This document shows positions 60,095 to 64,000 of a stretch of 64,000 nt of DNA, one piece after another. The first letter of the stretch is position 1, and every line of letters begins with the position of its first letter. The translations under genes were made by a program, and so were the position numbers. Source of the DNA: Phenylobacterium sp. (lineage in GTDB: Bacteria; Pseudomonadota; Alphaproteobacteria; Caulobacterales; Caulobacteraceae); the NCBI RefSeq assembly GCF_030651185.1, contig NZ_JAUSCJ010000040.1, forward strand, positions 1 to 64,000, given 5' to 3'. The notes beneath the pieces are model-generated. The model was not told the DNA's origin. It saw only the letters and a list, made by a program, of their open reading frames with translations, and searched no databases.

Positions 60095-63000
60095 TGCTCT
60101 CCGACATCTCCGTCCGCCGCCCGGTGCTTGCCGCGGTGGCGGCGATCATTCTCTGCGTGGTGGGCGCCGCCTGCTTCACCTCGCTGTCGGTCCGCGAACT
60201 GCCCAGCGTCGACCCGCCCGTCGTCTCGGTCTCCACCACCTATCGCGGCGCCTCGGCCGAAGTCGTCGAGGAGCGGATCACCGAGGTGATCGAGCGGCAG
60301 GTGGCCGGTATCCAGGGCATCGACCGGGTGAACTCGTCCTCGCGGGACGGCTCCTCGCGGATCAACGTCTCCTTTACCCTCGACCGCGACCTCGACACCG
60401 CGGCCAACGACGTGCGTGATGCGGTCAGCCGGGTGACGTCGCAGTTGCCGCAGCAGGCCGATCCGCCGCAGATCGCCAAGGCCAACGCCGACGGCTCGCC
60501 GATCATGTTCCTGGCGTTCTCGTCCACCAAGCTGAACCGCCTGCAGCTCTCCGACTACGCCAACCGCTACCTCGTGGAGCGGATCTCGACGATCCCGGGC
60601 GTGGCCCAGGTGAACCTGGGCGGCAGCCAGCTGTATTCGATGCGCATCTGGCTCGATCCCCAGGCCATGGCCTCGCGCGGCATCACCGTCGATGATGTCG
60701 AGAGCGCCCTGAACGCCCAGAACCTGGAATTGCCGGCCGGCGCCCTGGAGGCGCCCGCCAAGGACTTCACCATCCGGGTCGCGCGCGGCTACTCCACGCC
60801 CCAGCAATTCAAGGAGCTGCCGGTCACCTCCGGGGCCCGCGCGGCCGCGACCGCCACCAGCGCAACCGGCTCGGCCGGCGCGCTCGGCACCACGGCCGGC
60901 GCCGACGGCGCGGTCGCCACCGCCGACCAGGGCCAGAACGCCTATGTCACCCGCCTGGGCGACATCGCCCGCGTGGAGGAGGGGCCCGACGAGCGCCGCC
61001 GCACCTTCCGCTCCAACGGCCGCGACATGATCGGCATCGCCATCACCCGCCAGTCCCAGGCCAACGACCTGGAGATCTCCAAGGGCATCGCCGACCAACT
61101 TCCCGAGATCAACAAGTCGCTGCCGCCCGGCACCAAGCTGGAGATCGCGGTCGACTTCACCGTCTTTACCAAGCACGCGATCGAGGAAGTCTGGATCACC
61201 ATGGCGATCTCGCTGGGGCTTGTGGCCCTGGTGAACTTCATCTTCCTGGGCACCTGGCGGGCGGCGATCATCCCCTCGGTGGTCGCGCCGATCTGTATCC
61301 TGTCGACCTTCATCATCCTGGCCCCGCTGGGCTTCTCCATCAATCTGCTGACCCTGCTGGCCCTGGTGCTGGCCATTGGCCTGGTGGTGGATGACGCCAT
61401 CGTCGTGGTGGAGAACATTCAGCGCCGGGTGGACGAGGGCGAGCCCCCCGTCGTCGCCGCGCAACGCGGCGCGCGCCAGGTGTTCTTCGCCGTCGTGGCC
61501 ACCACCATAGTGCTGATCTCGGTGTTCGCGCCGCTGATGTTCCTGCCCGGCTATATCGGCAAGCTGTTCGTGGAGCTGGCCGTGGCCATCACCGCGGCGG
61601 TGGCATTCTCGGCCCTGCTGGCGCTCAGCCTGTCGCCGATGCTGGCGTCGAAGCTGCTGCGCCCGGCCCATGGCGAGGGCTTCATCGCCCGGCGCGTGGA
61701 CGCCGGCATGACCAAGCTGCGCAACTCCTATCACGCCTCTCTGGACGCCATGTTGGGCCGCCGCGCGGCCTCGGTCTCGGCTGTGGCCCTGGTGGTGGTG
61801 CTGGCCGGCCTGGCTTTCGCCCTCTTCACCGTCCTGCCCCGCGAGCTGGTGCCCAATGAGGACCGTGGGCGGGTCGACATCAATATCCAGGGGCCGGAAG
61901 GCGCCGGCTACGACTATACCCTGCCGGCCGCCAAGCAGGTTGAAGCCCGCCTCGAGGCCCTGCTCAAGGACGGCACGATCACCCGCTACACCATGGGTGT
62001 GCCGCGCTTTGGCCAGAACCAGTTCAACACGGGCAACGCCAACGCCTCCCTGCCCGACGACGCGGCGCACAAGATCAGCTCCCAGGATCTGGCCGCCCAG
62101 CTCAACAAGGACTTCTCCAAGATCACCGCGATCCGGGCGATCGCCTCGGTTCGTCCCAGCCTGCAACGGGGCGGCGGCGGTGGCGGCGGCAATGTCGACC
62201 TCATCGTGGTCGGCAATGAGTATCCGGAGATCGAACGCCTGATCCGCCCGCTCATGGAGGCCGTCCAGGGCAATCCCGGCATGGCCCGTCCGCGCCTGGA
62301 CTATGAGCCGACCTCGCCGCGCCTGCTGGTGGATCTCGACCGCGACAAGGCCGCCACCCTCGGCGTCTCGGCGCAGTCGGTGGGCCGCGCCCTGGAGACC
62401 ATGTTCGGGTCGCGCAAGGTCACCACCTACATCCGGAACGGCCAGGAATACGACGTGATCCTGCAGACCGACCGCGCCAACCGCCAGAACGAGAACGACC
62501 TGGCCAATCTCTATGTGCGCACCGGCGCGGGCGCCACCGTGCCCCTGTCCTCGGTGGTTAGCACCCATGTGCGCGGCGACACGCCCGATCGCGCCCGCGT
62601 AGACCGCCTGCGCGCCATCACCCTCAGCGTCCAGCTCAACCCCGGCTACACGGTCGGCGAGGCGGTGAGCTTCCTGCAGGCCGAGATCGCCAAGAACCCC
62701 GGAACCACGGTGAAGTGGGGCGGCACGGCGCGCGACTATCTGGAGGCGGGCGGCGCCGTGGGCCTGGCCTTCGGCATGGCCCTGCTGCTGGTCTTCCTGG
62801 TCCTGGCCGCTCAGTTCGAGAGCTGGATCCACCCGGCGGTGATCATGCTCACCGTGCCGGTGGCGGTTCTGGGCGGGCTGTTTGGCCTGTTGATCTCGGG
62901 CTCGACCATCAACACCTACAGTCAGATCGGGCTGATCATTCTCGTCGGGATCGCCGCCAAGAACGGCATCCTGATCGTGGAGTTCGCCAACCAGCTGCGC

Positions 63001-63318
63001 GACGACGGGCTGTCGATCCGCGAGGCGGTGATCGAGAGCGCCTCCCTGCGCCTGCGGCCCATCATCATGACCTCGATCGCGGCCGCCGCCGGCGCCGTGC
63101 CGCTGATCGTCTGGGGCGGGGCGGGCGGCGAGAGCCGCAAGACCATCGGGGTGGTGATCTTCTTCGGGGCCATCTTCACGACCCTGCTGACCCTGTTCAT
63201 CGTGCCGGTGTTCTACAACATGCTGGCCCGCTTCACGAAGTCGCCCCAGGCCACCGCGCGCCGCATCGAGGCCTTCGAGGAGGCCGAACAGACCCGCGCC
63301 GCCAACGCTGCGGAGTAG
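60091..63318 (+). CDS. RND multidrug efflux permease (AcrB/MexB family)
   Basis: A 1075-residue proton-driven pump with the usual twelve-helix, two-large-periplasmic-loop plan. It starts LSDISVRRPVLAAVAAIILC. The proton-relay pair is in LAIGLVVDDAIVVVENIQRR (Asp-Asp of TM4). The second half has LVVLAGLAFALFTVLPRELV and LIILVGIAAKNGILIVEFAN. The first periplasmic loop carries an Ala/Thr/Gly-rich insert (about residues 248-275) not usual in AcrB. Substrates may be drugs, detergents or hydrophobic acids. ATGA overlap with the adaptor gene gives coupling. No local TetR regulator is adjacent. Confidence 0.94.
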   Translation: MMLSDISVRRPVLAAVAAIILCVVGAACFTSLSVRELPSVDPPVVSVSTTYRGASAEVVEERITEVIERQVAGIQGIDRVNSSSRDGSSRINVSFTLDRDLDTAANDVRDAVSRVTSQLPQQADPPQIAKANADGSPIMFLAFSSTKLNRLQLSDYANRYLVERISTIPGVAQVNLGGSQLYSMRIWLDPQAMASRGITVDDVESALNAQNLELPAGALEAPAKDFTIRVARGYSTPQQFKELPVTSGARAAATATSATGSAGALGTTAGADGAVATADQGQNAYVTRLGDIARVEEGPDERRRTFRSNGRDMIGIAITRQSQANDLEISKGIADQLPEINKSLPPGTKLEIAVDFTVFTKHAIEEVWITMAISLGLVALVNFIFLGTWRAAIIPSVVAPICILSTFIILAPLGFSINLLTLLALVLAIGLVVDDAIVVVENIQRRVDEGEPPVVAAQRGARQVFFAVVATTIVLISVFAPLMFLPGYIGKLFVELAVAITAAVAFSALLALSLSPMLASKLLRPAHGEGFIARRVDAGMTKLRNSYHASLDAMLGRRAASVSAVALVVVLAGLAFALFTVLPRELVPNEDRGRVDINIQGPEGAGYDYTLPAAKQVEARLEALLKDGTITRYTMGVPRFGQNQFNTGNANASLPDDAAHKISSQDLAAQLNKDFSKITAIRAIASVRPSLQRGGGGGGGNVDLIVVGNEYPEIERLIRPLMEAVQGNPGMARPRLDYEPTSPRLLVDLDRDKAATLGVSAQSVGRALETMFGSRKVTTYIRNGQEYDVILQTDRANRQNENDLANLYVRTGAGATVPLSSVVSTHVRGDTPDRARVDRLRAITLSVQLNPGYTVGEAVSFLQAEIAKNPGTTVKWGGTARDYLEAGGAVGLAFGMALLLVFLVLAAQFESWIHPAVIMLTVPVAVLGGLFGLLISGSTINTYSQIGLIILVGIAAKNGILIVEFANQLRDDGLSIREAVIESASLRLRPIIMTSIAAAAGAVPLIVWGGAGGESRKTIGVVIFFGAIFTTLLTLFIVPVFYNMLARFTKSPQATARRIEAFEEAEQTRAANAAE

Positions 63319-63338
63319 CGCCGGGCGGCCCCTAAAAG

Positions 63339-63360
63339 CCTCCCCGCCGCAGCGGGGAGG
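63339..63360. terminator. Hairpin after the RND permease
   Basis: CCTCCCCGC-CGCA-GCGGGGAGG, a perfect 9-bp stem, 20 bases after the permease stop. No T-tract follows, so it may be a Rho-linked or mRNA-stabilising hairpin. It resembles the first stem of the family B repeats. Confidence 0.55.
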
Positions 63361-63590
63361 AGGAGAGACTGTCATGGGATGGTTGCGCCGGCGGCGACGG
63401 GGGCGTCGCGCCGGCGCTGATACAGCTCCAGCGGAAGAGCCATATCCCTAGGCCGCCAATCCCAGGGGGAGATGGGCGGTGTCGAGGCCTGAACAGCTCG
63501 ACCCCATAATGGTGAGGCGCGCCGATATGCGCGTCAAGGTTGCCGTGCCGCTTGCGCGCGCTTTCCGAGAGAAGCCGCGTTGCGCCGCCG
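63361..63590. other. Intergenic stretch before the cytochrome gene
   Basis: About 230 bases between convergent operons. The short plus frame from 63479 lacks a ribosome-binding site and family features. A 7-bp inverted repeat GCGCCGC/GCGGCGC (63582-63602) straddles the cytochrome stop codon. Otherwise nothing is seen. Confidence 0.35.
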
Positions 63591-64000
63591 TTATTGCGGC
63601 GCGTAGCCCGTCTCGACCTTCAGATAGGCGATCAGGTCAGTCCGGTCCTTGGCGTCCTTGACGCCCATGAAGGTCATCTTGGTGCCGGGCATGAAGGTCT
63701 TGGGGCTGGTCAGCCACTGGTCCAGGTGCTCGGCGTCCCAGGTGAAGGTCGCGGCCTTGACGACGTCGGAATACTTGTAGCCCTCGGCGGTCCCGGGCTT
63801 GCGGCCGAACATGCCGTGGAGGTTCGGACCGGTCATGTTGGCGCCGCCGGGAACCAGGGTGTGGCAGGACTTGCAGATCGCGAACACCTTCTTGCCGTTG
63901 GTCAGGTCGCCGCTGTTGTAGGGAGCGGGCAGGGCGGCCAGCAGGGCCTGCTTCTCGGCGTCGGTGGGCTCGGGAGCGGCGGCCGGCGCCGGGGCCGTGG
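63591..64000 (-). CDS. Class I cytochrome c, probably membrane-anchored (5' end outside the window)
   Basis: The window holds the C-terminal 135 or so codons. An Ala/Pro-rich linker (APAPAAAPEPTDAEK) leads to the heme domain: KKVFAICKSCHTLVPGG has the C-x-x-C-H heme motif, and FMPGTKMTFMGV carries the Met ligand. A Pro/Ala linker before a c2/c550-type domain is typical of CycM, an inner-membrane-tethered cytochrome that carries electrons from the bc1 complex to terminal oxidase. The anchor itself would lie to the right of the window. A GTG at 63887 is only an internal codon, since the frame is open to the edge. Confidence 0.9.
   Translation of the reverse strand, partial: TAPAPAAAPEPTDAEKQALLAALPAPYNSGDLTNGKKVFAICKSCHTLVPGGANMTGPNLHGMFGRKPGTAEGYKYSDVVKAATFTWDAEHLDQWLTSPKTFMPGTKMTFMGVKDAKDRTDLIAYLKVETGYAPQ

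Noticed and set aside
60055-63375. A 1106-codon minus-strand frame opposite the RND permease
   Set aside because: Antisense shadow. It is rich in H, G, R and D and shows no recognisable fold.
63479-63661. A 60-codon plus-strand frame opposite the cytochrome gene end
   Set aside because: No ribosome-binding site, overlaps the cytochrome gene, and resembles a basic low-complexity shadow.

Overview
The window is high-GC, densely packed chromosomal DNA from an alphaproteobacterium, most likely Caulobacteraceae (Caulobacter or Phenylobacterium). The assignment is an inference. It rests on the GC-rich codon use, the large TonB-dependent receptor, hybrid histidine kinases with the H-box continuation [11 protein letters not shown], two DUF2336 proteins, a free-standing Hpt protein, and intergenic palindromes of the kind seen in Caulobacterales and Rhizobiales. 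No rRNA, tRNA, CRISPR array, transposase, phage gene or plasmid gene was found.

Layout. Positions 1-6.6 kb hold a glyoxylate-shunt module: isocitrate lyase on the minus strand, a divergent ScfR/RamB-like regulator, and malate synthase G. From 6.6-10.3 kb come housekeeping and accessory enzymes: an APH-fold kinase, an EthA-like Baeyer-Villiger monooxygenase, a GNAT, a MazG-like protein and a GFA/CENP-V zinc protein. From 10.4-20.6 kb lies a hexuronate/oligogalacturonate island: kduI-kduD, a TonB-dependent receptor and kdgK. The kduI promoter and the receptor promoter share an operator-like palindrome (core TGACACCGGTGTCA). An L,D-transpeptidase and a secreted CehA/McbA-type PHP hydrolase sit inside this island. 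From 20.7-24.0 kb are an M13 metallopeptidase lipoprotein, a TrmH-type RNA methyltransferase and an XRE regulator.

From 24.3-27.3 kb a four-gene operon, in which every junction is a 4-bp start/stop overlap, is divergent from a LysR regulator. It encodes two GNAT-fold proteins, an isochorismatase-fold protein that has lost its catalytic Cys and Lys, and a small unknown protein. This is the best candidate in the window for an undescribed system. From 27.4-33.4 kb are a hybrid kinase, a second BVMO-type flavoprotein, and an enoyl-CoA hydratase divergent from a TetR regulator, followed by a decayed stretch with an internally deleted alcohol dehydrogenase and a Crp-like fragment. From 33.6-38.4 kb are a three-gene ABC exporter of the COG4586/COG4587/COG3694 type, a ThiO-like oxidase and an acyl-CoA dehydrogenase.

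From 38.5-49.6 kb the content is signalling and cell-envelope genes: two more hybrid kinases, a lytic transglycosylase, a class III CoA-transferase, two DUF2336 proteins, a NUDIX hydrolase, an Hpt protein and NAD kinase. From 49.6-58.6 kb come glycerol kinase, a cupin, an alpha/beta hydrolase, an IclR-MmgE/PrpD pair divergent from a type-B carboxylesterase, a HAD phosphatase and a class II aldolase-like protein. From 58.6-64 kb are a strong terminator with an upstream structured segment, an RND efflux pair, and the 3' part of a membrane-type cytochrome c.

The overall theme is catabolism of fatty or short-chain acids, alicyclic compounds and uronates, with many local regulators. Small CTAG-ended palindromes repeatedly lie over stop codons. 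Most gene starts were chosen by family length and Shine-Dalgarno position, because many longer upstream reading frames are only open because of the high GC.
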